DNA from: a virus
IMG/VR virus record: IMGVR_UViG_3300050821_001186
Coordinates: 1-33,019 of that record
Reading direction: 5' to 3' (one strand)
DNA length: 33,019 nt
Positions 12,755-20,801 of the stretch are shown here, one piece after another. The notes below the pieces were generated by a model. That model had not been told where the DNA came from. It saw only the letters and a list, made by a program, of their open reading frames with translations, and ran no database searches. A program made the position numbers and the translations under genes. How positions within the stretch are numbered: position 1 is the first letter of the stretch; each line of letters opens with the position of its first letter.

Positions 12755-14819
12755 CCGCGATATCCTCGACGAAATCCGCGAGAACTTACGTCTCGCCGAG
12801 GAGTACGACAGCCAGAATCGCAACAGCGCGCTGGAGGACTTCAAGTTCTCGGCGATTGGTGAGCAGTGGCCGCCCGAGCTGCAGACGCAACGCGATCTCG
12901 AAAACCGCCCGTGCCTGACGATCAACTGGACCGACTCGCTGGTGCGGCAGGTCACGAATGCGATGCGCCAGCAACGCCCGCGCATCAAGGTCCACCCGAT
13001 CAACGACGGCGCCGATCAGAAAATCGCCGAGGTCATCCAGGGCCTCACGCGCCATATCGAGGTCAACTCGCGCGCCGACACGGCCTACGACACGGCCGCC
13101 GATCATCAGGTGCGAATGGGCGTGGGCTACTGGCGCATCGTGACCAAGTACGTGCGCGAGGATTCGTTCGATCAGGACATCCACATCCAGTGCATCAACA
13201 ACCCATTCTCGGTGTACGTGCCACCGACCGAGACCCCGGACGGATCGGACTGGGACTGGGCGATCATCACCGACAAGATGACGCGGGCGCACTTCAAGGC
13301 GCATTATCCGGACGCCGATACCGCCTCATTCCGGCCAGGCGGCTATGGAGACAGTGGCGACTGGGTGCAGAAGGACGAAATTCGCCTGGCCGAGTACTAC
13401 AAGCTCGATCGGATCGATGACCAGCTGCTGATGTTCTCGGACGGCTCGATCCGATGGAAGAAGGTGATCGGCGACGATGGTCGCGAGGCGTTGACCGCCG
13501 CCGGCATCCACGTCATCGCCGAGCGCGACAGCTACCGCAAGCAACTGAAGTGGTGGAAGGTGGGCGGCAGCGAAATCCTAGACGAGCGCACCACGCGCGC
13601 GCGCTTCGTGCCGCTGATCCCGTGCTGGGGCTACCGCTTCGTGGTCGAGGGCAAGTACTACACGCAGGGCATGGTGCGCAACCTGCGTGACCCGGCGATC
13701 TCATACAACTATTTCCGCACCAACGAGGTCGAGATCGTGGCACTACAGCCCAAGGCGCCGTATATGGGGGCCGAAGGCCAGTTCGAAGGGCATGAGGACT
13801 CGTTCCGCGACGCCAACCGGAAGCCATTCCCGTACCTCGAGTACAAGGTCGTGTACGACCAGAACGGCCAGCCGCTGCCGCCGCCAACACGAGCGCAGCC
13901 GCCGCAGGTATCGCCCGGCATTCTGCAGGCCTCGATGTCGGCTGCGCAGGACATGCGCAACGTCTCCGGCATCTACAGCGCCGGCCTGGGCGAGGACGGC
14001 AACGAGCGCAGCGGCAAAGCCCTTTCCGAGCGCCAGCGCCAGAATGAGGTCAGCAATTACCATTTCTACGACAACTGGACGAGGGCGATCTGTCACTCCG
14101 GTCGCGTGATCCTGGATCTGATCCCGATCATCTTCGACGTGCAGCGCGTGGTGCGGATCCTGGGCGAGGACGGCAAGCCCCAGTCGGTGACGCTGAACGA
14201 GAAGGAGATCGACCCGACCACGGGCGCGGTCCTGAAGGTCCTGAACGACGTGACGGTGGGCAACTACGACGTGGTGATGGACGTGGGTCCGGGCTACGAC
14301 ACCAAGCGCGAGGAGGCCGCCGAGCAGATGGTGGACCTGCTGCGGGTGATCCCGCAGGCGGGACAGGTCGGCGGCGACATCCTCGTGCGCAACCTGGACT
14401 GGCCCGGCGCTGAGCAGCTCGCCGACCGTCTGGCCGCTGGCAACCCATTGGCGCAGGCTGACAAGATGCTGCCGGAGGACATCCCGGACCAGGCAAAGGC
14501 CGTCATCATGCATCTGACGCAGCAGGTGCAGCAGCTCCAGCAGCAGAACCAGATGCTCACGGTGGACAAGCATTTCGGCCTGTCGAAGCAGGCGATGATC
14601 GAGTCGCACGAGGATCGGCGCCACTTGGCGACGCTGGACACGAAGCGACGCGACACCGATGTGCGGGCCGATACATCGATGTACGACACCGAGATGCGCG
14701 CCGCGGTCGAGCTGATCGGCAAACACCTGGGCATCAATCATGAGATCGCCAAGCTCTTCTCGACCGAGCGCATGGCCGAGCAGAAGGCGCAGCAGACGAA
14801 TGGGGCGGCGAATGCGTAG
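12747..14819 (+). CDS. Portal protein, P22 gp1-like
   Basis: A 690-residue protein of the P22-type portal family, which forms the dodecameric ring through which DNA is packaged and ejected. Typical features are the N-terminal acidic helix, NRPCLTINWTDSLVRQVTNA, a long alpha/beta core with YWRIVTKYV and NPFSVYVPPTETPDGSDW, and a C-terminal helical barrel with glutamine-rich segments (LTQQVQQLQQQNQMLT). P22 gp1 is about 725 residues, so length fits. The start is TTG (LPDRDILDEIREN) with GGAG seven bases upstream, overlapping the Tat-signal gene by eight bases. Confidence 0.92.
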   Translation: MPDRDILDEIRENLRLAEEYDSQNRNSALEDFKFSAIGEQWPPELQTQRDLENRPCLTINWTDSLVRQVTNAMRQQRPRIKVHPINDGADQKIAEVIQGLTRHIEVNSRADTAYDTAADHQVRMGVGYWRIVTKYVREDSFDQDIHIQCINNPFSVYVPPTETPDGSDWDWAIITDKMTRAHFKAHYPDADTASFRPGGYGDSGDWVQKDEIRLAEYYKLDRIDDQLLMFSDGSIRWKKVIGDDGREALTAAGIHVIAERDSYRKQLKWWKVGGSEILDERTTRARFVPLIPCWGYRFVVEGKYYTQGMVRNLRDPAISYNYFRTNEVEIVALQPKAPYMGAEGQFEGHEDSFRDANRKPFPYLEYKVVYDQNGQPLPPPTRAQPPQVSPGILQASMSAAQDMRNVSGIYSAGLGEDGNERSGKALSERQRQNEVSNYHFYDNWTRAICHSGRVILDLIPIIFDVQRVVRILGEDGKPQSVTLNEKEIDPTTGAVLKVLNDVTVGNYDVVMDVGPGYDTKREEAAEQMVDLLRVIPQAGQVGGDILVRNLDWPGAEQLADRLAAGNPLAQADKMLPEDIPDQAKAVIMHLTQQVQQLQQQNQMLTVDKHFGLSKQAMIESHEDRRHLATLDTKRRDTDVRADTSMYDTEMRAAVELIGKHLGINHEIAKLFSTERMAEQKAQQTNGAANA

Positions 14820-15021
14820 ATCAGAGCGCAGAGTGTTCTGCCGCCATACATTCGATGGGCCGCGCCAGCGCTTCGACCGAGCGCACTGGCGCCAGGAATC
14901 AAAAAAGCTAGATGTTCCAATGCGCCGGCTCCTTCGCGAGCAAGTTTTTTCGACGTACTGGATCAACCGTTCCGCCCCGGCCGGATGCCGGAGACACGAT
15001 GGGATCAACCCATGGCAGTAA
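14812..15021 (+). CDS. Possible 69-residue basic protein
   Basis: An open frame starting at an ATG inside the portal's last codons (MRRSERRVFCRHTFDGPRQR...), rich in Arg and ending over the scaffold start in ATGGCAGTAA. The overlap at both ends matches the spacing used elsewhere in this genome and it covers a gap that would otherwise be about 190 bases. The composition is close to that of random high-Arg frames, so it may be spurious. Confidence 0.4.
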   Translation: MRRSERRVFCRHTFDGPRQRFDRAHWRQESKKLDVPMRRLLREQVFSTYWINRSAPAGCRRHDGINPWQ

Positions 15022-15971
15022 CGACCACTGAATCACTCGCGCAATTCATGAAGGGCGAGATCCCGGCGCACGCCGTCGAGATCGAGCGGGCTGCCAAGCC
15101 TGACCCTGCCAAGCCGACGGATGCACCAGCGCCGGCGGCAGAAGCCGCTCCCAATGGTCACGACGCGATCGAGCAGCCACAGAAGGAGGCGGACGGCAGG
15201 AAAAAGCCGTCTGTTCTCGAAGAATTGATCGAAACCCGGAAGGAACGCAATGCGGCCCGCGACAAAGCGCGCGAGCTGGAAGGTAGCGTGGCTAACCTCA
15301 CGCAGCAGCTCCAGACCGTGCAAGCCGAGATGGAGAAACTCGCGCAGGCTCCCGCTATCGAAGACGCGCCCCCGAAGCGCGAGCAGTTCACTTCCGATGC
15401 GGAATATGATGAAGCACGAATTGAGTATCTCGCGGAAAAACGGCTGATAGAACGCCAGATCGCCGAAGCCAAAAGCGAAGTCGAACGCATCAATGCGGAA
15501 ATCGATGATCGCTATAGGGCTGACGCAACAGCTTTTGAGGCCGAGCATGAAGATTTCCGCAAGATGATCAATGACTGCAAGATCATTTTCCCGATGGCGC
15601 TTTTAGGCGAGATTCCTGCGTTAGAACATCCGGCGGCAGTGCAGTATTACCTGACTCAGCCAGATCATGCGGAAGAAGCGCGCAAGCTGATCGCGACTTT
15701 TGAACGCGACATCAAATTGCGGCGCTTCCCGTCCGCTGGCCTGCGAGCCCTGGGCATACTGGATGACAAACTCAAGCCGTCAGCCAAGAAACAGGAACTA
15801 AAGCCAACGAGTGAGAAACCTTCTGTAGCTGCTCCTGAAGTGTCAAAGGCACCGGCCCCGATCGAGCCTCTGAAGGGCAACGCCGCTCCAGGAGCGGAGC
15901 CCGAGAAGATGACGGCCGCGCAATACCGAGAATGGCGCGCGGCTCAGCTTGCAAAGCAGAGGAGACATTGA
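15012..15971 (+). CDS. Capsid scaffolding protein
   Basis: A 319-residue hydrophilic protein in the scaffold position between portal and coat. It has an Ala/Pro-rich N-terminal region, a long charged coiled-coil-like segment (ETRKERNAARDKARELEG; VANLTQQLQTVQAEMEKLAQ), a middle helical part and a C-terminal Pro/Ala/Lys region ending AAQYREWRAAQLAKQRRH. P22 scaffold (gp8, about 303 residues) likewise ends in a basic helix-turn-helix that binds coat. I chose the ATG at 15012 (MAVTTTES); ATG 14985 nine codons upstream is also possible. Little direct sequence signature exists, so the call rests on position, length and composition. Confidence 0.75.
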   Translation: MAVTTTESLAQFMKGEIPAHAVEIERAAKPDPAKPTDAPAPAAEAAPNGHDAIEQPQKEADGRKKPSVLEELIETRKERNAARDKARELEGSVANLTQQLQTVQAEMEKLAQAPAIEDAPPKREQFTSDAEYDEARIEYLAEKRLIERQIAEAKSEVERINAEIDDRYRADATAFEAEHEDFRKMINDCKIIFPMALLGEIPALEHPAAVQYYLTQPDHAEEARKLIATFERDIKLRRFPSAGLRALGILDDKLKPSAKKQELKPTSEKPSVAAPEVSKAPAPIEPLKGNAAPGAEPEKMTAAQYREWRAAQLAKQRRH

Positions 15972-16034
15972 TCGTGGGCTGGCATCTCACACAGGCGCGG
16001 GTGGACCCCGCACCGATGCCAGGAGCATTGAAAG

Positions 16035-17378
16035 GTGGCAAATCAACTTCTCAATATCTCCATGATCACGAACGAAGCACTGTTCGTGCTGGAGAACGAG
16101 CTGACCTTCACCAACTGCGTCACCCGCGAATATGATGATCGATTCGCGATCGCAGGAGCGAAGATCGGTTATACCGTCAACGTGCGCAGGCCTGCGCGCT
16201 TTGTCGGCACGGTCGGGCCGAACCTGAATGTCGAGGACTTCTACGAGTCCAGCATCCCGGTAACGCTGTCCACGCAGTTCCACATCGACACGCAGTTCAC
16301 CGAAGCGGACCTGCTGCTGTCGCTGGACGAGTTCTCCATGCGCGTCATCAAGCCATCTGTGCGCGCGGTGGCAAACCGCATCGATGCCGATGGCACGCTC
16401 ATCGGCATGCAGTGGGCATCGAATGCGGTGGGCGTTCCCGGAACGCCACTGTCCAGCCGCGCCCCTGCGCTGCAGGCCGGCGCGTTCATGGACTCCGAGG
16501 GCTGCCCGCCCGAAGAGCGCTGCCTGATCCTGGATCAGTGGACCCACTCGTACATGGTCGATGCGCTGGCCGGACTTTTCAACCCGCAGGCGCAGATCAG
16601 CGAGCAGTACCGCAAGGGCATGATGGGCCGCGACACGCTCGGCTTCGACTGGTACAAGGACCAGAACATGGTGTCCTACACGCCAGGCGCGGGCGGCGGC
16701 ACTCCGACCGTGAACGGCGCGAACCAGGGGCTGACGGCCGGCTGGGCGCAGACCAGCAACATCCTGACTACGGCCTGGAGCAACACGACCAACGTCCTGA
16801 ACGTGGGCGACATCGTGACCTTCGCCGGCTGCTATGCGGTCAACCCGCAGAACCGTCGCTCCTACGGTGGCAACCGGCTGCGTCAGTTCGTGGTGCGCCC
16901 GTTCGTCGGCACGCCAAGCGCCGGCACGTTCACCTCGAGCTTTGCGACCGCCAACAACGGTTCAGGGCCCGTGGGACCTTCGGCTGGAACGATCGCGGGC
17001 GGGTACTACACGTCGGGCGCCTCCACGGGCCCGCTGCAGTTCACGGTGGCCCCTGCCATCATCACCGCCGGTCAGTTCCAGAACGTCTCCGCCAGCCCGA
17101 CCGCGGGCGGCGCGGTGACGATCTTCGGAGCTGGCTTCACGGGTTCCAGCCCGCAGAACCTGGCGATCCACAAGAGCTCGTTCACGATCGCCAGCGCCGA
17201 CTTGCCGCTGCCGGGCGGGGTTCACTTTGCGGGTAGGGCGGCCGATCCGCAAACGGGCCTGTCGATCCGCGTGGTGCGCCAGTACACGGTGAACAACGAC
17301 TCGATTCCCTGCCGGTTCGACGTGCTATATGGCTGGGCACCGATCTACTCCGAACTGGCCGTTCGGGCCGCTGGCTAA
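16035..17378 (+). CDS. Major capsid (coat) protein, P22 gp5-like
   Basis: A 447-residue coat protein. The N-arm NQLLNISMITNEALFVLENE, then REYDDRFAIAGAKIGYTVNV and RPARF, is the hallmark of P22-type coat proteins. A Gly/Thr/Ser-rich region at about residues 215-385 lies where P22 coat has its inserted I-domain. The C-terminus (LSIRVVRQYTVNNDSIPCRF) returns to the HK97-fold core. It builds the icosahedral shell around the scaffold. Start is GTG with AGGAG about nine bases upstream. P22 gp5 is 430 residues, so the length agrees. Confidence 0.93.
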   Translation: MANQLLNISMITNEALFVLENELTFTNCVTREYDDRFAIAGAKIGYTVNVRRPARFVGTVGPNLNVEDFYESSIPVTLSTQFHIDTQFTEADLLLSLDEFSMRVIKPSVRAVANRIDADGTLIGMQWASNAVGVPGTPLSSRAPALQAGAFMDSEGCPPEERCLILDQWTHSYMVDALAGLFNPQAQISEQYRKGMMGRDTLGFDWYKDQNMVSYTPGAGGGTPTVNGANQGLTAGWAQTSNILTTAWSNTTNVLNVGDIVTFAGCYAVNPQNRRSYGGNRLRQFVVRPFVGTPSAGTFTSSFATANNGSGPVGPSAGTIAGGYYTSGASTGPLQFTVAPAIITAGQFQNVSASPTAGGAVTIFGAGFTGSSPQNLAIHKSSFTIASADLPLPGGVHFAGRAADPQTGLSIRVVRQYTVNNDSIPCRFDVLYGWAPIYSELAVRAAG

Positions 17379-17390
17379 GGGAGGCCGATC

Positions 17391-17921
17391 ATGAGCAATC
17401 CAGGACCGGCCATCACCGCAACGCCTCAGTACGTCGAGGGCGTCGCCAGCAGTACCAATCCCATCGTGTGGGGCATGCTCGGTCAGTCGTCCGTCGCGAT
17501 CGTCGCGCCGGCCGACACGACCGAGGACGTGCTCGTCACGATCAATATCCCAGCCAACTACCTCGGGAACAATTCGCGCCTGAAGGTCTACACCAGCTGG
17601 ACCTGCACCAATAACGGCAACGTCAAGACCGTGCGGGTGCGACTGGGCGGCACGGCCGGGACCGATTATCTCAACGGCGTGCTGACCTCGCTTGCTGGCG
17701 GCTTCGGCGAGTCCGAGATCACCGAGACCGGGGCGAACCTGTCGCAGCAGGGCGCTGGGTACCTGATGGTGGGGACGCCCGCCATCCAGTTCCGCGCACA
17801 GCAGACCGGAACGCTCGACATCACGGCCGCGCAGACTCTGGTCATCACCAGCCAGAAGGCAAACGCAGGCGATACCCTGACGCTGGTGAGCTATCGGGTC
17901 GAGCACTGGTACGGACAGTAA
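17391..17921 (+). CDS. Beta-rich virion protein, likely capsid decoration
   Basis: A 176-residue protein (MSNPGPAITATPQYVEGVAS...) with alternating beta strands and Gly/Thr turns, no cysteine-rich or catalytic motif, and a strong ribosome-binding site (GGGAGG). Its place directly after the coat gene and before a terminator suggests high expression with the coat, as for head-decoration proteins. The segments LKVYTSWTCTNNGNVKTVRV and GTLDITAAQTLVITSQ look like jelly-roll strands. Decoration role is inference. Confidence 0.65.
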   Translation: MSNPGPAITATPQYVEGVASSTNPIVWGMLGQSSVAIVAPADTTEDVLVTINIPANYLGNNSRLKVYTSWTCTNNGNVKTVRVRLGGTAGTDYLNGVLTSLAGGFGESEITETGANLSQQGAGYLMVGTPAIQFRAQQTGTLDITAAQTLVITSQKANAGDTLTLVSYRVEHWYGQ

Positions 17922-17942
17922 AAAGTTTCCTCCGCCGTTTTG

Positions 17943-17968
17943 CCGGGGCCTCCGGGCCTCGGTCTTTT
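17943..17968 (+). terminator. Rho-independent terminator after the coat and decoration genes
   Basis: CCGGGGCC (17943-17950), a four-base TCCG loop and GGCCTCGG (17955-17962) pair over eight positions with one G-U, followed by TCTTTT. The hairpin lies 21 bases after the stop at 17921 and ends just before the ribosome-binding site of the next gene. It probably lets head genes be transcribed more than downstream tail genes. Confidence 0.75.
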
Positions 17969-17981
17969 CAAGGAGCAATGA

Positions 17982-18329
17982 ATGCCAGGCGCTGCCGATA
18001 TCTCGAGGGGCAACACAGCCCTGCAGATGGTCCTGCAGGAAACACTTACGCCGCCGAACGTTGGCGCGAACAACACGGCGGTTCAGACGTACACCATCAA
18101 CGGGCTGCTGCTGCTCGACGTGGTCGAGATCAACCAGCTCTCCCACGTCGCGGGCCTATCGGTCGGCAACGCCTGGGTCAGCGCCGCCAATACGCTGTCG
18201 GTCCAATTCGTGAACAGCACGGCCTCGCCGATCAATTCGACTCCGGCGCAGAACTTCATGCTGGTGGTCACGCGCGGCAATCCGATTCTGTCCGCGGGCG
18301 GCTATTCGTTCCCGACCGCAATCGTCTGA
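17982..18329 (+). CDS. Small beta-sandwich virion protein
   Basis: A 115-residue protein (MPGAADISRGNTALQMVLQE...) with a pattern common in phage virion proteins: TVQ-like strand (AVQTYTINGLLLLDVVEINQ), a mid-strand VSAANTLSVQFVNSTASPIN and a final FMLVVTRG. The family is recognised as a virion-associated beta domain of unclear role. AAGGAG precedes this ATG at good spacing; another ATG four bases upstream is out of frame. It follows the terminator, so it starts a lower-expressed section. Confidence 0.65.
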   Translation: MPGAADISRGNTALQMVLQETLTPPNVGANNTAVQTYTINGLLLLDVVEINQLSHVAGLSVGNAWVSAANTLSVQFVNSTASPINSTPAQNFMLVVTRGNPILSAGGYSFPTAIV

Positions 18330-18336
18330 GGCCGAC

Positions 18337-18576
18337 ATGCCAGACTATCCGAAGATGATGTACCGCGGCTCCTTCGACAGCACGGAAGCGTTGGAGGCGG
18401 CCTGGAACGGTCAGCTCGGCATCGAGCAAAAGACCGTGAGTTCGCAACAGGACGAGGAGGCCGCCAGCAAAGCCGGCTTTGTCACGCAGCCGGCCGACAT
18501 GGTCAAGCTCGCGATCCCGACGCTGGGCGTGCCGAAAAAGGCTTCGCGGGACGAGCCGCTGAATGTCAACAGCTAA
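18337..18576 (+). CDS. Unknown 79-residue protein
   Basis: A hydrophilic protein (MPDYPKMMYRGSFDSTEALE...) with a central acidic helix (VSSQQDEEAASKAGF) and a short basic end. No family is recognised. It precedes the gp4-like gene, overlapping it by 14 bases, and might be a virion assembly accessory. Confidence 0.6.
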   Translation: MPDYPKMMYRGSFDSTEALEAAWNGQLGIEQKTVSSQQDEEAASKAGFVTQPADMVKLAIPTLGVPKKASRDEPLNVNS

Positions 18577-19519
18577 CGACATCGTCACCGGCGGTCTGCG
18601 CTGCATCAACGCGTACGCCCCCGGTCAACCGCTCGATCCGGGCGACGCGCAGGAGGCGCTCGGGCTGCTCAACGACCTGCTGGAGACGCTCGACATCGAG
18701 CACATCTCCGTGTTCTCGGCGATCGAGCGAGTCGTGACCTGGACGAGCGGCCAATACATCTACACGGTGGGCGCACCCGCATTGGGCACCTCTGGCGCCT
18801 CATTCATCGCGAACCTGACCAGCGGCCTGCCCACGTTCACGCTGCCCGGTGCCGTCCCGCCGAACATGACGCCGGGCGCGACGCTGATCGACTACGCGGG
18901 TGCCATCCCGACCAGCCCGCCGACCACGATCTCGCAGATCATTGGCACCACGGTCACGATGAGCGCGAATGCCAGCGCGAACGCCAACGCGGATCAGATC
19001 ACCTATAGCGGGCAATTCAACTTTGCACTGCCCACGCGCATCACGAATGGGTATTCGCGCATCAGCACGATAGCGAACCTGGATTATCCATTCGAAATGC
19101 TGACGCAGCAGCAGTACTCCGACATCGGCATCAAGAATCTTCCGGGGCCGTGGCCCACGGGCGTGTACTACAACCGCCAGTACCCGATCGGCGAATTGCG
19201 CGTGTGGAAGGTGCCGCAGAACAATGCCGAGGCGCACCTATGGTGCGACTACAACATCACGCGCTTTGCGACGCTCTCCGACACGCTGATCGCGCCGGAA
19301 GGCTACACGCGCATGCTCAAGTACAACCTGGCGCTGGACCTGGCGCCGCGCTACGGGCGTCCGATCACGCCGGATCTGCTGCGGGCGGCGAACACGTCGA
19401 AGGCGGCCATCAAGGCTCTGAACATCAATCCGCCGCCTCAGGCGACGTTCGACTCGGCGATTTCAGGCAGTCAGAGGAAGCACGACGCCGGTTGGGTACT
19501 TCACGGAGGATTTAGATGA
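18563..19519 (+). CDS. Head-tail connector, P22 gp4-like, with an inserted domain
   Basis: A 318-residue protein. The N-terminus (MSTANDIVTGGLRCINAYAP...DAQEALGLLNDLLETL) and the C-terminal half (FEMLTQQQYSDIGIKNLPGP; YPIGELRVWKVP; YTRMLKYNLALDLAPRYGRP) match the tail accessory factor that binds below the portal. P22 gp4 is about 166 residues. Part of the excess is residues about 70-150, a Gly/Thr/Ser stretch including TTISQIIGTTVTMSANASAN, which resembles beta-rich modules added to other virion proteins. It seals the DNA-filled head and receives the gp10-like ring. Confidence 0.85.
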   Translation: MSTANDIVTGGLRCINAYAPGQPLDPGDAQEALGLLNDLLETLDIEHISVFSAIERVVTWTSGQYIYTVGAPALGTSGASFIANLTSGLPTFTLPGAVPPNMTPGATLIDYAGAIPTSPPTTISQIIGTTVTMSANASANANADQITYSGQFNFALPTRITNGYSRISTIANLDYPFEMLTQQQYSDIGIKNLPGPWPTGVYYNRQYPIGELRVWKVPQNNAEAHLWCDYNITRFATLSDTLIAPEGYTRMLKYNLALDLAPRYGRPITPDLLRAANTSKAAIKALNINPPPQATFDSAISGSQRKHDAGWVLHGGFR

Positions 19520-20127
19520 GCGGCACCAATATAGGCAGCAGCGTGAACCCAGGACCTGCACCTCAGGTTGCCACCAACCTGCAGCCGGTTCTCGGTTCCT
19601 TCGACAACAATGGGAATCTGCTGCAGCTCTACGGTCCCGGCACGACGCCGCTCAACATCGCTGTCAATCCGATGACCACGGCCGGCGACATCATAATCGG
19701 CGGAGCGGCCGGCGTCGAGCAGCGCCTTGCGATCGGCACCTCCACGCAGGTATTGACGGTATCTGGTGGCGTGCCCGTGTGGGCAGCGGCCAGCGGTGGC
19801 AGCTCGCCTCCGCCCGTTAATCCGCAGACCGGCACGACTTATACGCTCGCTCTGACCGATGCGCCAGCCTCATCGGCGAATCAGGGCATCGTGACCATGA
19901 ACAATGCATCGGCCAACACGCTGACGATTCCGGCCAATGCGACCGTTGCCTTTCCGGTCGGAACAACCGTCTCCGTGATCCAGCTTGGCGCAGGACAGAC
20001 CACCATCGCGATCACGACCGATACGCTGTTGAACCCAAGCTCGGTCACGGCGCGCGCGCAAAACTCCACCCTGGTGCTGCAGAAGATTGCGACCACCACC
20101 TGGGTTCTGGGCGGGGACATGACGTGA
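19516..20127 (+). CDS. Tail fibre-like or appendage protein
   Basis: A 203-residue protein. It contains the repeated fibre-type signature MTTAGDIIIGGAAGVEQRLA...TQVLTVSGGVPVWAAASGG, frequent in phage fibres, followed by a linker SSPPPVNPQTG and a beta-rich C-terminal part. The start overlaps the gp4-like stop as ATGA. It likely forms part of a trimeric appendage attached near the connector; receptor binding is inferred only from the motif. Confidence 0.6.
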   Translation: MSGTNIGSSVNPGPAPQVATNLQPVLGSFDNNGNLLQLYGPGTTPLNIAVNPMTTAGDIIIGGAAGVEQRLAIGTSTQVLTVSGGVPVWAAASGGSSPPPVNPQTGTTYTLALTDAPASSANQGIVTMNNASANTLTIPANATVAFPVGTTVSVIQLGAGQTTIAITTDTLLNPSSVTARAQNSTLVLQKIATTTWVLGGDMT

Positions 20128-20801
20128 GATCGGCTCTAACCAAGCATCGCGCTGGGGGCGTGGCATCGCTCGCGCTGCTGCATCTTGATGGCACGAACGG
20201 ATCGAGCACGTTTACCGACGTCTACGGCAACACGTGGAGCGCCGTGAACAGCGCCGTGCTATCCACTACCCAAGCCAAATTTGGTACGGCATCGCTTGCC
20301 ACCACGAACAACAAGCACATCACGACTCCGGAAGCCGCTAATTGGAATTTCACGGGAGATTTCACGGTTGAGCTTCAGCTATATCTCAATACAAATCCCA
20401 CGGGCGGTTTCAATGCTCTCATCTCCAAGGGAGCCCTTAGCACGCATTGGATTCTTTTTCAATTGAATACGACCGGTGGCATTGCAATGCTCTACTCAAC
20501 CTCTGGAGGCACTTGGGGTTTCAGTATCAGCGAGGCAACCGCCATCACGACCGGTGCATGGCATCATCTCGCGCTCGTGCGGTCCAGTGGCGTCGGTACC
20601 GGATATTTGGACGGAACATCATTTGGCACGGCATCTCTTGCCGGAACGCTTTCTACCGATAGCTCCAGCGCTCTTAGCATCGGCGGTGATGCTGCTGGCA
20701 ATGGTCAGGCCATCGACGGTTACGTCGATGAGATACGCATCAGCAACGTAGCTCGCTATACCTCAAACTTCACGCCACCCGTGGCGCCCTTTACCTTCTG
20801 A
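20124..20801 (+). CDS. LamG/concanavalin A-like lectin domain protein
   Basis: A 225-residue protein, nearly all one LamG-type jelly roll: LLHLDGTNGSSTFTDVYGNT, FGTASLATTNNKHITTPEAA, WNFTGDFTVELQLYL, WHHLALVRSSGVGTGYLDGT and YVDEIRISNVARYTSNFTPP. These folds bind sugars or proteins on surfaces. GTG start in a GTGA overlap with the upstream gene; its TGA shares one base with the next ATG. Codons are visibly more A/T-rich at third positions than in neighbours, suggesting a recently acquired domain. It is paralogous to the insertion in the next gene. Cell-surface polysaccharide binding by the virion is a reasonable inference. Confidence 0.8.
   Translation: MRSALTKHRAGGVASLALLHLDGTNGSSTFTDVYGNTWSAVNSAVLSTTQAKFGTASLATTNNKHITTPEAANWNFTGDFTVELQLYLNTNPTGGFNALISKGALSTHWILFQLNTTGGIAMLYSTSGGTWGFSISEATAITTGAWHHLALVRSSGVGTGYLDGTSFGTASLAGTLSTDSSSALSIGGDAAGNGQAIDGYVDEIRISNVARYTSNFTPPVAPFTF

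Noticed and set aside
14885-14960. Possible terminator with A6 and T6 runs after the portal
   Set aside because: The A and T runs are far apart and no stable stem lies immediately before the T-run.
13743-15008. Long minus-strand frame of 421 codons opposite portal and scaffold starts
   Set aside because: It is Arg/His/Val/Leu-rich shadow translation opposite a GC-rich gene, spans several plus-strand genes, and has no ribosome-binding site or domain.
16412-17236. 274-codon plus-strand frame inside the coat gene
   Set aside because: Arg/Gly/His/Pro-rich content typical of a shifted frame in high-GC DNA. The coat frame gives a family match over the same interval and keeps normal third-position bias, unlike the 29720-30100 case.
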